A program made the position numbers and the translations under genes. Shown here piece after piece: positions 1 through 11,439 of a stretch of 64,000 nt of DNA. This DNA is from Thalassia testudinum (taxonomy: Eukaryota; Streptophyta; Magnoliopsida; Alismatales; Hydrocharitaceae). How positions within the stretch are numbered: the first letter of the stretch is position 1; every line of letters begins with the position of its first letter. The stretch spans positions 133,602,501 through 133,666,500 of the forward strand of contig JAZHRO010000036.1 in assembly GCA_037157565.1 (NCBI GenBank). Reading direction: 5' to 3'. Under the pieces are notes generated by a model. The model had not been told where the DNA came from, did no database searches, and worked only from the letters and a program-made list of their open reading frames with translations.

Positions 1-952
1 AAGGATTAATGGGAGTTGAGTATTGATAAGAACCTCATCATGAACCCTAACTAGCACAATCTAACTTAGATATGCGAGAAAAAGCTCCTACATAACTTAA
101 AGAAAGGCTTGACTCAGAGAATTCTGAGTTTAAGAAGAAAACAAGTCATAAGGGGTAAAAAATGCAATTTCACCAACACAATCTGCAAACAGGGTAACTC
201 AGGGTCCAAACATAGGTCAAACTAACCTAATAAGAAGGAAAGTGGGATGATCTGATCCAACAAGGGCTACGGCAACTCCAAGGAATTAAATGACATTCTG
301 TAACCCTAAAATAAATTCACTTCAAATCACGAGGTTCGAGGCAGGGTAAAAATCGAATAAACCCTCTAAAATTTATAGAAAAATAATCTCTAAGGTTTAG
401 AACCTTCAATTTGGCCTTAGAAATCCATTTTGACCTACATTGAGAACCATGCCCAATTAATGATTTAATTTGGATTTTTACGTAAATTGACCGAAAAAAT
501 AAGGTCTGACCTAGAAACAAAATTCACCATTAAAATCCTTGGGTCCAATTTAGTCATGCATAAAAACTTGAGCCTAAGAAGAGACCTTCTTGACCAACTT
601 TGCAATTTGGTCCTCATCTATTACTTTTTGACCCTCAACTTTCGAAATCCTTGCATTTTGGCCCCTATTTTCCTTGTCATTCTTTGCATTTAGGTCCCTC
701 CTGCAAGTCTCTGTGCACCACCAGCTCCGGCGACTTTGCGCGGAGCATGGCGCCTCGCAGGTTGAGGGGGATGTCCTCCAAATTGAACCTGGTGTTCCCT
801 GCGACGTCTGCTGTCGCAGGGACACCGCCATGACGCCTGACGACGCCCACACCTTCCGTGCGAATGCGCGGAAGGTATGGGTCACACCTCCGGCCATTCT
901 CCGGTGAGGGAGGCACGTCGCCTCCCTGCGTCCACCCCTCCGCCACCACCCT

Positions 953-960
953 TATAAAGA
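953..960 (+). promoter_or_regulatory. TATA box of family A solo LTR
   Basis: TATAAAGA lies just after the conserved block with 'ggcacgtcgcctccctgcg', at the same place as TATAAATA in the two younger family A LTRs (51412 and 58785). It probably marks the U3/R boundary region. Confidence 0.6.
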
Positions 961-2344
961 CCAGCGTCGCCAGCCAGTTCGGGCAGCTTGGTCTTGACGG
1001 AGAAAACCCCAACCCTTCCTCTCTCCCCACTCCGACAGGAACCCACCAGCTTCGGCGGCTCCTCCTCCTCCGTCTTGTCGCTCTGCTGCAATACCAGCAG
1101 CAGTGCCACCTTCGCCTGATCTCCCCACGTCGCGCCGTACCAAGCTCGCGCCTCCCTGCCCTCTTCCTCGCCGCCGCTCTCTCCCTCTGGGTGTTTCTTC
1201 TCCGGCGACAGTCGATACAACTGCCGCCCTGCCCGGCCCCCTTCGTCCTTATAGGTAGGTTACTGTTATTTCCCTTCGTCCCCTCTTTCTTTTCCCCACT
1301 GCCTTTCAGTTGATTACCCCTCGACTGTGCCCGACCACCATCATCTTCCATCCCTCCGACAACCCTCCGGCGAGTTGCCCCCGTCGATCCGCCGCTCCAC
1401 TCAACTCGCCAACTGTCCCAAAAGCTCCGCCTCACCCTACCCAACACCCCCCACCCCTCCACTACCACTCCACACCTCCACAACACTCCCCCTATCAAAC
1501 CCATTTTTCCGGTTGCAGTCCGACCTAGGGCTACCGCCAGACACCGCCCCGCAACCTGCTGCACCCCGCACTACCTTCGCCGTGCCACGGCGAAGGTTTC
1601 CTTGTGGTTTGATTAGGCCGAGAGGCCCTGTTTGTGTTAGGTAGATTTTCAGCCCTGGCCGCCATTGGCGACGAAGCAAGGAGCTTCCAAGTGAGCTCCA
1701 GGCCTCGAAGCAGCAGGACTCCAGCCGAGGCGAATTGGAGAGACCCAGGTGAAGGCAGGAAGCTGGCACGCGAAGGGAAGCAAGGACACAGCTGCTGAGG
1801 CAAGGTCGCGATTCTTCCTGTGGGCGCGCGCGAGAAGGGACGAAGTTTAGTCCCACATCGTAAGATTTCGAAGCGCCGCACCCATTTAAATTGATTTTGT
1901 GTTTTTACCTAAGCGCCTCAGAACACGGGGTGAGGTCCCCTCTCCTACTCACCTGCCTCGTCCGTGACCCACGCCACACGGACCTCGCCAACCCGTTTAC
2001 CCTGCACTCCTCGCGCATCACCCACGCCGGTGCGCCTGGTCACGGGTACGCTACCCGACCCGATAACCTGGCTCTGGGAGAGCTTCCTATGAGCGGTTTA
2101 TAGAGAGAGAGAGAGACATGCGGGTAGAGGGAAGGGCTAGGTTTTTCTGTGCCTTGTGCAGGAACAGGGCGCGAAGGAAGAAGGTTCACCACTTGGCCGC
2201 AGGAAGAAGAAGAGGAGCGGAAGAAGAAACTCTGAAAAGGCTCTGCAGCTGAGCAAGGCAGAAGACCAAGGAAGAAGAAGCGGGAAGAAGAAGAAGCAGC
2301 AAAGGAAGAAAAGAGGGGAAGCACTGTAGCAGACCGCCGTTTAA

Positions 2345-2370
2345 GTCGTTTGACTGTGATATCAGACGAC
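2345..2370 (+). other. Conserved LTR hairpin (family A), solo LTR copy
   Basis: GTCGTTTGA pairs with TCAGACGAC across a short loop, giving a 9-bp stem with one G-U wobble. The same 26-nt element sits at 52741-52766 and 60112-60137, and a variant occurs in the minus-strand LTR at 50575-50602. In every copy it follows a CTGTAGCA motif and TTAA. Confidence 0.6.
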
Positions 2371-2931
2371 GGATGAATCTTCAGAGGAGATAAAGCAGAG
2401 AAGAAGAAAAAGAAAAGAAAAGGCTCCGTAGATGAAGAGAAAGAAAAGAGAAGAAGGAAGAAAGAAGATAACGATAAGAAAAAGAAGAAGAACTGAAGAA
2501 GAAAAGAACTAGAAGACAAGCAGAAGAAGAAGAGGAACTGAAGGCAATCAGAGCCAAGGAAGAAGACCTGTAAAGATAAAGAAAAGAGAAAGAAGAGAAG
2601 AAGACAAGCAAAGAGAGAAAGAAGAGAAGAAGAAAAAGCCAAAAGATAGAAATCTATTTCTCCCTCTCTCTCTCTTATTTTGTAATAAAGAAACATTGTA
2701 CTTCTAGAATTCCAGTAGCTCCCTGAGTTCGACCTCGGGAAACTATTTCTGAGTAAAATTTTAATGGTAATAACAACCGTAGCTATCTTATTTTATACCA
2801 CAACGGCATTACTGTAATAAGCATTAAACCAAACAAAGACTAGCCGCGGTTGGGAACTATCACCAAGTATGTTTCCTCTTCAGAAGTTTTAGAACAGATC
2901 TTGAAGTGAAGTTTTCATGAGGATTTGACTG

Positions 2932-2978
2932 TTTATCTTAGATCTGGAATGTAAAATGCATTCCAGATCTAAGATAAA
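2932..2978. repeat. Perfect 20-bp inverted repeat with 7-nt spacer
   Basis: TTTATCTTAGATCTGGAATG at 2932-2951 is the exact reverse complement of 2959-2978; the spacer is TAAAATG. There is no U-run beside it that would suggest a terminator and no TIR-type flank. It could extrude as a cruciform or be the core of a small foldback element. Confidence 0.85.
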
Positions 2979-4803
2979 ATCTAGAATTTATGATGTTTAT
3001 TGGTGATTTTGTCGCATGGATATGATTCTTAAGATGAGTTTCAAAACAATTAGTTTTCTATTTGATTGTGCTCATGATCGTGAGTGTTTTGATTCTTAAG
3101 ACATTCATTGTTGTCATCTCTATTTTTAAGAAATTGGAGGGTTTGAGGTGTGTTTGTGATGAATAATCTTTTGGGTTTGAAAAACCAGACCTAAAATGGC
3201 TTAAAGAGGCCTAAGGTTAGACTCAATTGGTCTAGTTTTGCTGATCACAAAAGCAGCAGCTGCTGCTGAAGTTTCATGACAACAATTAAGCTGACTAATC
3301 AGTTGAGGTAGCATCTAATCGAGAAGTTCTGAGTGTGTTGAGATGGGTTTTGGGAAATTAGATGCGTCTTTCATGCTTTGTAATGTTAGAACTTAGTGAA
3401 CAAGCATTCATGTACAATTCTTGGACTCAATTCTGATTGAAATAACTTGTAATCTCTCTTGAAATCTCAATCAGCAGTCTGTAATGTGGAAATCTGTCCA
3501 AAATGCAATTTGAAAGGAAATTCATGTTGGAAATTCCGTTTTAATGATCATAAGTCTTACATATGGTTTGCTGGAAGCTTTTTACTATTTAAATCTCATT
3601 CCCAGCTTCTAAATCAAACTTGATGATTTGGTTTCATATTCCAACACCTTTCTAAGCCTAAACTTGGGTTAACTTGTAAATAAATAAAAATCATAAAAAA
3701 ATTACAAAGACATAAAATATACCTGTCTTGAGTAAAATCAAGTATTTCTTTATATGTGTGTAAAATTTCAAAGTATTCTAAATCCTTAGCTTAGTGTAAC
3801 ATATCAGCTGACGGTTTAGTTTAACTTGGAATTTAATAAAGAACTAAATAACAAAAACCACCAAAAGAACTTCATCTCTCTCTTCTCATCATTTCTCTCT
3901 CATCCCCTATCTCCCTTAAACCTATAAAAACTATAAAAATCAGAAAAACCCCAAAATTACCTTATATACTATGTAAATACTTGTATATATAAACTATAGC
4001 TAAACTAAGTATATATATTGTACAATATGTACATAATGAGTATGTATAACTTATATCTGTATTCTATATATTAAATAAAATATTGAGAATAATTTATTGT
4101 ATATATAACAATATTGTATAATTATCTATTAACTTATATAAACTAAATGTATAATAACCTAAGTAATTATATAAACATATCTATATGTACATAATTATAC
4201 CTAATACTGTATATTTGTATTTAATTATATATTATGAACTATGCAGTACCTATATTTAATTTAATTATATATTTACAATAAATAATTAAGTTATTAGGTT
4301 AATTAAGTAATTTATTAATTTAAAATAAAATAAATTAATAATTTAAGTTAATACTGAAGCAAATTATAATGTATACTTGTATAGTATTATATTAAGTAAT
4401 TTCAACCTATTTATATTGTATTTATACCGTATTATGGTATTTATAAATTATTTGTGCAAAACTAACTTAAACTAATATTTAAATGCATATAAATTAAAAT
4501 AAAGTTTCTAAAATATATTAAAAATGTATAAAAAATAATTTATTATGTACATTAGCACGATATAAGGTCAATTATACAATTAATTAACCAATGTGTACTT
4601 TAATTAACAGATTAACCCCTCAATTAACATGTATAAATCACTAACTTTATCCAATTTTAAAATATAACTAATTAATTTATTTTACTAAATTAACTACATA
4701 ATTATGTAGCTCTATATAAGGGCTTTACAAAAATATAATTTATTTTCAAATCGGACATAAATTGGGCCCTCAAATCGAGGGCCAAAATCCTTGATTCCAC
4801 GCA

Positions 4804-4847
4804 GATCTAAACGCAGCACCACGCCGATCTAAACGCAGCACCACGCC
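4804..4847 (+). repeat. Two adjacent 22-bp direct repeats
   Basis: The unit beginning GATCTAAACGCAGCACC is present twice head to tail (4804-4825 and 4826-4847) with no mismatch. It lies 20 bp upstream of the USE-like element at 4867. Confidence 0.85.
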
Positions 4848-4866
4848 AATTTGGTGTAGGAAGATA

Positions 4867-4909
4867 GTGTCACATCGTGGATTGGCGAGTGGCCGTTGCA
4901 GTATAAAAG
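4867..4909 (+). promoter_or_regulatory. Possible plant snRNA-type promoter (USE-like element + TATA)
   Basis: GTGTCACATCG at 4867-4877 resembles the plant snRNA upstream sequence element RTCCCACATCG (two mismatches). TATAAAAG follows at 4902-4909 after 24 bp. In plant snRNA genes the shorter USE-TATA spacing goes with RNA polymerase III. The first run of four or more T downstream is at about 5204-5208, so a transcript of about 270-280 nt is possible. The transcribed stretch does not match U1-U6, U3 or 7SL as I know them. It may equally be a chance or repeat-derived promoter. Confidence 0.3.
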
Positions 4910-5359
4910 GAATTTGATGGATACGTCCACCAGTTGTCAGGTGTAGGGCGCCCATTACCTATACCATTACCTCCTCTCTTCTGAGCATGATCCTACGAGC
5001 ATATATGATACATGTTTGAACAGTAGTGGGTCGGGGGCCATGCACTATGTAAGGCCTCTTGTGGGTCTTATATTAGGCCTAGAATCAGATTTAAATGAAC
5101 CTAACAATGAACTAGGGCTAGCTGCTAGTAGAGGTTTGGTCCCACCCTTACGGGAGTGCTGTGTATCCCTCGAATGTGGTCGACCCACCCATTAATCAAT
5201 TTTTGGTCCTTGTGACCTGTAGACGTCTGTGAAGAAGAGAGAGATTCTAAAATCGACTAAGTGTTAGAAGAGTATAGAGTTGTGAGCTCCTGTGGTTGAG
5301 TGTGAAGTTGTATTTTGTGCTGTGTGCATGCGTACATATGAGTATAGAAATACTATAGA

Positions 5360-5399
<40 letters not shown>

Positions 5400-5420
5400 A
5401 TGTATGTATGTATGTATATA
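5360..5420. repeat. (TA)n followed by (TATG)n microsatellite
   Basis: An uninterrupted TA run from about 5360 to 5395 passes directly into tandem TGTA/TATG units to about 5420. Confidence 0.95.
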
Positions 5421-6096
5421 AAGTACATAGTATATGTATATAAATAATGTATGTAAATAATTATAAATATGTATATGTATACAATTAATACATATATGTA
5501 TAAGTATAGTATATGTACAAGTATTGTTTGAGCCTTATGTTATATATATAGTTTTGTTGTTTAAGGCTTTAGTAACAGTTGCATCCATCACTGTACATAG
5601 GTATATACGTTAGTAAAAGTAGTTCTGTTTGCCTTATGTGAGGTAAATATTTTACTAAGGCTATAGCGACGCATATTTATGTTACTGTATATGTAATATA
5701 TGTTACTGTAGATATTAGTATGTTGATACAACTTAGTATAGTAAATATTTATAACTATTTTTGTACCTATACTTATGTATTACTGATACTATTGTATATA
5801 AGTAACATAGAGTAATTACATATAGTTTTTTATGCTTGTTTGTTGTACATATGTTTCAAGCATTGTAACACTTATTAATTGATTCCTTTTGTAAATAATT
5901 AATCAATTCTTTCATTATTTGATTCATTCATTCGTTTTGTATATAGAATTAATATTTTTGGAATAAAAGAACACTTTTGGACTTAGAGAGTGATGTATAT
6001 CAATAACTACCTCTCAGTGAACGACCTAAAAATAAATCAGTAAAAATTGTAAATAAATAAAATTGACGCGACATCGATTTGCATTTGTGACACATA

Positions 6097-7163
6097 TACT
6101 ACAACAACGACAAATAAAACACCCTTTTTAGTGCAAATCGGTCGTCAAAAATCAATGCCTCCAGAGGATTGAGGCTTCGTCCGTAATGTAAGGAGTGCGA
6201 TGATCTCCTCCTGGTATGGTAGGAAAGGTTCCTCCTCGTCAGCCCACGGTGATAGTATACGCACCGAGCTTCAGACTTTACAGGGCCAAGATGTGGAGCG
6301 ACAAAAAAGGTTGAAGGAGGTCATTGTCCAGCTGCAGGTCGCTACTTGTAGGATGGAGCACCAGGAGGAGTTGTTAGAGTAGCATAACAAGCAGTAGGAG
6401 GTCTTGTCCTATCTCTGAGGGGGGTGGTGGTGGTGGTGGATCTGATCATTCGTTGTTCCACATTCTGAGCGTGGCGACGACGATAATGGTAGTTCTAGGG
6501 CTGGTGACATAGGTACCGCATCATAATGTATATGTGTTTATATTTTTCCTGTTCTTATTATTGTTGTAATATTTGAACCTCGTTTATATATATATATATA
6601 GAAATTAGTTTCATTGTATAATTGCTTTCTATTTAATGTTTTGAACAATTTACATTATTTTCATGCATTTCTGATTTCTTTTGTGTAATTCTAAAATTAA
6701 TTTTTAAAAATAAATTAAAGTATTATTAGTGACGATTATAACATAAACCGTCATAAATTACATTCGACGACCGTTTAAAATCGTCGCTATAAGTCCATTA
6801 CGCACCACACAATTTTGGCGCAAGGTATTCCATCTCTTTCGATGATTGTTTAATAACCGTCCCTAATACTAAAATAGGATAGTTTTAACAAAAATCGTCC
6901 CTAAAATGTACGTACTTTCTTGGCACATAAATTGGGTTCCCATCAAGAACATTAGCGATGGTCTAATTGATAACCGTTAGTAATTTACTTTAGTGATGGT
7001 TAGAAAATTGTCGCCAAATCGTACTTCCATGTTCGCCCGCATGCGCTAAGAAGGCGGTGATAGGAGATTGTAATCATCGCCAAATTGAAATAGCGACGCA
7101 ATATACCGCGACGGTAGATGGCAATAGTTTCACGATTAGCAAATCTCGCATACTGTTGTAGTG
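6097..7163. mobile_element. Degenerate CACTA (En/Spm) element, about 1.07 kb
   Basis: The left end is tACTACAACAAC (first base of CACTA changed to T) and the right end is ACTGTTGTAGTG, the reverse complement of CACTACAACAGT. The subterminal parts are full of short inverted motifs of the cgtcgcta / taacggt / gtcgcc type (for example 6730-6800, 6890-6905, 6990-7120), typical of CACTA subterminal repeats. No matching 3-bp duplication is visible (ATA versus TTG), so one end has decayed or is misplaced. It is non-autonomous: only a short coding remnant lies inside. Confidence 0.65.
6200..6382 (+). pseudogene. Short coding remnant with coiled-coil character inside the CACTA element
   Basis: A 60-codon frame opens with MISSWYGRKGSSSSAHGD. 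Its second half is rich in Glu, Gln, Leu and Arg with heptad-like spacing and ends in EELLE before a stop. Plant CACTA transposase-associated proteins (Transposase_24 / Ptta type) often end in such a coiled coil, so this may be a 3' coding relic. The frame continues past stops to about 6430. Assignment rests on context more than on sequence. Confidence 0.35.
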
Positions 7164-8212
7164 TTGGCATGTAGTAATGGTGGGAGGAAAGTTGAAGTAG
7201 GATTAGGAAGAAGGAAACTAAGAGAGGAAGGAGATATAGAGGAAGAGGAAACCTAAGGGAAAGAAAGATGACATAAAGAAGGAGGATTAAATGGTGGTGG
7301 AGATAGAGGAAGGGGGTTTTTATAAAGGGTTCTGTACCAGCCTTTTAGGGTTTTCCTGACTTATCTTGATTTTTTGGCCTTCTTTTATTTTGAATCTCAA
7401 ATTGTACATAAGATAAAACTTGTAGCCCTTAAAATCAACTTTCAAATGATACTTGAATCACTCATTTAAATTTCAAATGAAACAGTTATTGTCAAAATAC
7501 TAAAGGTGTGTTAGGCTGTCACAAATTACAAGAGTATGATTAGGATTAGTATCTTAATTGGCTAAAATCATGAGAAGAAAGACAAAGAAAGTTCTTAGAT
7601 GTGAATATTATTTTAGAAATGATTAAAATGGATATCCAAAGGTGGCATGAGTGGTAAATATGTGTTGGATTAAGGGTGGGTATAATTAAAGTGGGATTTG
7701 GGATATTAGGGTTTTGTGGTGCTTCATTTGTCTTCTCCTTTAGCTTAAGTATAATCTCTTTCTTCCTATAGAATAAAGTCTCATATTTATAATCATGGAA
7801 TAAGTAGACTTAATTGTGCAATCCTAATTCTAAGATCCATGCATGCAATTATATATATATATAATGCATTAATTATAATGCAAATAATGCCACAAAACTA
7901 ACATAATTAAGCATAATATGACATAGTTAAGTGTGCTCATTAATGACCTACTAATCGATCAAATAAATTGATTGACCAAATTGACTTATTGATCGATCAA
8001 TTAACTCAATGATTGATTGATCAACAAATTAATGATGTTAAAAATTCATAGCAAAAGGGTCCAAGTTCTAAATTGATTCTCACCATAGCCAGAGGCAGAG
8101 CCGAGGTGAAGCATGTACGTGCATGCATGGTCTTTAGTCCCACCTTTTACTCTTTACTATATAAGCTATGGGAGGCAAAAGTCTTTTATATCCACCAATA
8201 GGTTTGTCTATT
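7164..8212. other. Intergenic DNA, possible old LTR relic
   Basis: No open frame of note. 7164-7340 is purine-rich. 7370-7520 ('caaattgtacataagataaa' through 'aggctgtcacaaatt') resembles the 3' part of degraded plant gypsy LTRs, but no partner or PBS is present. 7950-8035 has repeated gatcaat/attgatc words. At 8136-8146 AGTCCCACCTT is followed by TATATAAG at 8158-8165, too close to fit the snRNA spacing. Confidence 0.5.
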
Positions 8213-9130
8213 TCTAGTATGATACTAAAAACCTCCACCAAATCCTATTAATTTCAACATAAATTCCTACATCACTACATATCAATTCCATCCTAATTAA
8301 TACACTTAGGCTCCTAAAAACAGTAGTTACACCAACCAGCCCAAGCCCTTTTATCTTTTTCCTCCAAATGTCCATATTTGATGAACCACTCCCATAATAA
8401 AATAGTATGATGCCCATCAAAAAATACATGTGCCATATCTTCCTTACAACAACAACATTTTGAAGCAAGTTAAATACCCATCTTCTGAAAATTCTTATCA
8501 AAAGGCATCCTACCATGCACTAATCTCCACAAGAATATTGAAATTTTAGTTGGAATAGCTTTATCCCAAAGTCCTCTACCCCAATTAACTTCAAATTTTT
8601 TCTTTAGAAGACAAGACCAGCCTGATTTGATAGAATTAATCCCACCATCACCACTATACTTCCATCTTCTCTAAGGTTTCTTCTCATCAAGTTTAATCTC
8701 CTTATAGAAAATACGCTGTACAACCTTTTTAGGAATCTGGACGTCAACCAACTTCTTACCACCGATGACACCACCTTCACAAACATCAGATAGCTTTAAA
8801 TTCAAATTGTCATGCTAATCGTCATGAAAATGAATAAGAGGACCCAAACAACTCCAATCTTCATTCTAAAAATTAATATCACCATCTTCAATCTGCCAAG
8901 CTATATGTTGTTTGAGTTCCATCCAATATTTTAACAAAATTCTCCATTTAGCTGGCCCTTAATTTGGATCACCCCTATCCATCTCCCTAAATGTACCTTT
9001 CATGAAATCTACCCATAATGAATCAATGCAAGAAAGTCTCCAAATCATCTTTATTCTAAGTGCTTTCATGACTTCACGAAGTCTTCTGAAACCCAAGCCA
9101 CCTTCAAGAAGGGGTTTACAAATAATTTTT
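8213..9130 (-). pseudogene. LINE ORF2 C-terminal fragment (RT tail and zf-RVT region), broken
   Basis: Reading from about 9130 downward, the frames give CKPLLEGGLGFRRLREV, then a W-containing linker, WKYSGDGGINSIKSGW, then WGRGLWDKAIPTKISIFLW with the downstream Cys cluster ASKCCCCKED and a following His. This is the usual order in plant LINE reverse transcriptase tails ending in the zf-RVT domain. Several in-frame stops occur, and frames change near 8330 and 8860. The catalytic RT core is absent, as expected for 5'-truncated LINE copies. No poly(A) tail or target duplication was identified, so the ends are approximate. Confidence 0.75.
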
Positions 9131-9829
9131 TAGTAAGAGTAATTTAATAATCCTTCAACATTCCCGTCAACTTAAAGTTGGGCATTTATGTTTCTATTCT
9201 TCTATAGTTGAAGGTAGTTTAACCTTCAACGATGGGTCAAATATTGACAACTGCTTTAGTTCATTTTCCAGTCAACTTATTTATTTCGGAAGAAGCAGAA
9301 GGGTTAGGTCCTTGATGCTACAGGTCTCCGATTCTCCTGGTCAAAGAAATCCAGACGGATGAACATGGTGGAATATTCATTAATTCCACGAAATATAGTT
9401 GACCAACCTTCACCTGCTGAACACCAATTCCTGTGATCAACAGCTGTGCCAGAAATTTCTGTTTTGCATCTGTTGTAGTACTATAGATAATTCTACAACA
9501 AAGTAATAAGAAAATATGACATTACGTAATTGGTTTATTTAATAGGATTACTTGCAATATTTAATTTCAAGTATCATTTTATAAAATATAACACTTGAGC
9601 ACATCCTTTTTACTAATAAACGATCGTTGATATGATATTATTTACATTAATATCAGTTACTACGCATTTATTTTCTTACACATCAAGTTATAATTCCACC
9701 ATAGTGGTACAATAGCCACTACCAATTTCCCAAATTCCTCCCCCCCCCCGTCAAGGATACCCTCTCTCTCTCTCCCCTCTCCAATTTTTCCTTCAACGGG
9801 TGACATCACCGGTGATATGTCACCCTGGA
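9131..9829. other. Intergenic DNA, nothing recognised
   Basis: No coding frame and no transposon terminus seen. A run of ten C at about 9743-9752 and a CT-rich stretch to 9780 precede the tandem array. Confidence 0.6.
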
Positions 9830-10880
9830 GTAAAATGCCATTTTGTACCTATGTTGTTTGATTCTAAACAATTTTTCACCATTTCAATTTGATTTTAAAT
9901 TATATTTTATTTTGTATCAGTATAAAATTATTTTACACTCGTGTGATTTAGTTATAAATCATTTTACACCAGTATAAAATCATTTTGCACCGGTAGCATG
10001 TGATTAGAAGTGCAAAATGCTAATTTTCACCTATGCAATTTGGTTCTGAATCATTTTACACTAGTATAAAATCATTTTATAACTGTGTAATTTGGTTTTC
10101 ACGTGTGCAATTTGGTTCTAAACCATTTTACTAAGGTGCGAAATCATTTCGCACTTGTGGGATTTTGTTATAAGCGCAAAATGCTATTTTTCACCTGTGC
10201 AATTTAGCTCTAAACTATTTTATACTGGTGTAAAATCATTTTGCACGTATGAGATTTGGTTACAAGTGCAAAATGCTATTTTTCACCTGTGCAATTTGGT
10301 TCTGAACCATTTTACTAAGGTGCGAAATCATTTCGCACTTGTGGGATTTTGTTATAAGCACAAAATGCTATTTTTCACCTGTGCAATTTAGTTCTAAACT
10401 ATTTTATACTGGTGCAAAATCATTTTGCACATATGAGATTTGGTTACAAGTGCAAAATGCTATTTTTCACCTGTGCAATTTGGATCTGAACCTTTTACAC
10501 AGCTACAAAATCATTAAGCACCTGTGAGATTTGGTTGGAAGTCCAAAATGTTATTTTTCACCTGTGCAATTTGCTTATGAACCATTTCACACTGGTGCAA
10601 AATCATTTTGTACCTATGTAATTTGGTTTTCAACCATACTTCATTTTATACTATGTAAAATCATTTTGCACCAATGAGATTTGGTTCTAAACTATTTTGT
10701 ACCGGTGTAAAACCATTTCGCACCTATGCGATTTGGTTCTCAATCATTTGCATTGATGTAAAATCATTTTACACCTATATGATTTGCTTCTGAACTATTA
10801 TGTAGCTATAAAATTTTGCTTTGAATCGAAAAATGCATATTTCATTTTGCATGCATAGGTGCAAAATGATTTTGAGCGAT
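9830..10880. repeat. 92-bp tandem repeat array with 184-bp higher-order period
   Basis: The landmark AAGTGCAAAATG (or variants) recurs at 10172, 10264, 10356 and 10448, exactly 92 bp apart. Each 92-bp unit contains two related halves built on 'tttgcacctgtgcaatttgg' and 'ttttacactggtgcaaaatc'. Alternate units are most alike, giving a 184-bp higher-order period around 10155-10530. The edges, from about 9830 and after 10540, are more diverged and less regular, as expected for an array decaying at its ends. Small open frames inside (10155-10391, 10339-10527) only reflect the repeat period. Confidence 0.85.
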
Positions 10881-11102
10881 GATCTTGGTATTTTACTTCT
10901 AAAAATTTCTAGAATAACATTTAATACATTGAAATGCTTGCTTACGTAAAGTGTGAGCAAGCTCACACTAGTTGTTAATGAATGAAGAAAGTAGGTCAAA
11001 TTGATTACAATGAATTTAAAATCAAGGATTGGCCCAGGGAGGTTCTCAGTATCAGGATAATGGCAGGTATCTTGTCATGTCTGTTCTCATCTAATAGTTT
11101 AA

Positions 11103-11340
11103 GGATTCTTACATACATGCCCCTGTAAACTTTATATATTACGTCTATACCCCTGTGATCTTGGTAATTACGTAACTACCCTTCAATCTTCCCTCTGTTA
11201 ACAAAAATATCCCTTCGTTAGTCTGTCGTTTGGTTAAATTATAACAACCATTATGTTAGGGGTATTTTTGTTAATGGAGGAAAGATTAAGGGGGTATTTA
11301 CATAATATCCAAAGTTTATAGGGGCATGCATGTAAAAACC
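11103..11340. mobile_element. Foldback MITE, copy 1
   Basis: The left arm 'ttacatacatgcccctgtaa' is mirrored by 'tataggggcatgcatgtaaa' at the right end, and the inner arms containing 'ttaacaaaaatatccc' and 'ggtatttttgttaa' also pair, so almost the whole element can fold back. The right arm lacks about 40 bp present in the left arm. No clear target duplication is seen. A second copy in the opposite orientation lies at 31438-31661. The superfamily is not assigned. Confidence 0.75.
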
Positions 11341-11439
11341 CCTTTCGTTTTTTGTGGGTGCTTCATTGTCTCTTCTTCTTCTCAAAGGAACCCTAGTTTT
11401 TTAGTTTTGGTTCTTTGAAGATCCTCTGTGATGCCCCAA

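Larger units (their letters stand above)
24..2865 (+). mobile_element. Solo LTR, family A (Athila-related), with 5-bp target duplication
   Basis: The segment starts TGATAAGAACC and ends CACCA, with the 5-bp duplication AGTAT at 19-23 and again at 2866-2870. No internal retroelement sequence follows, so it is a solo LTR left by recombination between two LTRs. It aligns along its length with the LTR at 57859-60688: the same start, a TATA box at 953-960, a GA-rich 3' half at about 2160-2640, the U5 block with 'ccctgagttcgacctcggg' near 2725, and a related terminus. Long open frames inside it, such as the minus-strand frame at 677-1564 and the Leu/Phe/Ser-rich one at 2040-2696, are low-complexity shadows. 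Its divergence from the younger copies says it is older. Confidence 0.88.
2871..6096. other. AT-rich intergenic DNA, no gene seen
   Basis: No coding frame of substance occurs on either strand. About 3660-4740 is extremely AT-rich (long A/T runs, many TATA and TTAA words). The only structured parts are the palindrome at 2932-2978, the 22-bp direct repeat at 4804-4847, the promoter-like segment at 4867-4909, and the TA/TATG microsatellite at 5360-5420. I do not recognise a transposon terminus in the rest. Confidence 0.7.

Noticed and set aside
677..1564. 295-codon minus-strand open frame
   Set aside because: It is inside the family A solo LTR, antisense to it, Arg/Gly-rich without domains. The homologous LTRs do not keep the frame in the same form.
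2040..2696. 218-codon minus-strand frame of Leu, Phe and Ser
   Set aside because: It is the complement of a GA-rich LTR tract. Similar low-complexity frames appear at 52758-53166 and 60129-60537 for the same reason.
2841..2860. Degenerate primer-binding site (tagccgcggttgggaacta) after the first LTR
   Set aside because: It aligns better with the LTR terminus of the younger family A copies, and the target duplication AGTAT at 2866 places it inside the LTR.
4867..5208. U6, U3 or 7SL RNA gene
   Set aside because: The promoter layout fits, but the transcribed sequence lacks the conserved core sequences I know for these RNAs.
9830..10880. CRISPR-like array
   Set aside because: The repeats are contiguous 92-bp tandem units without unique spacers, in plant nuclear DNA.
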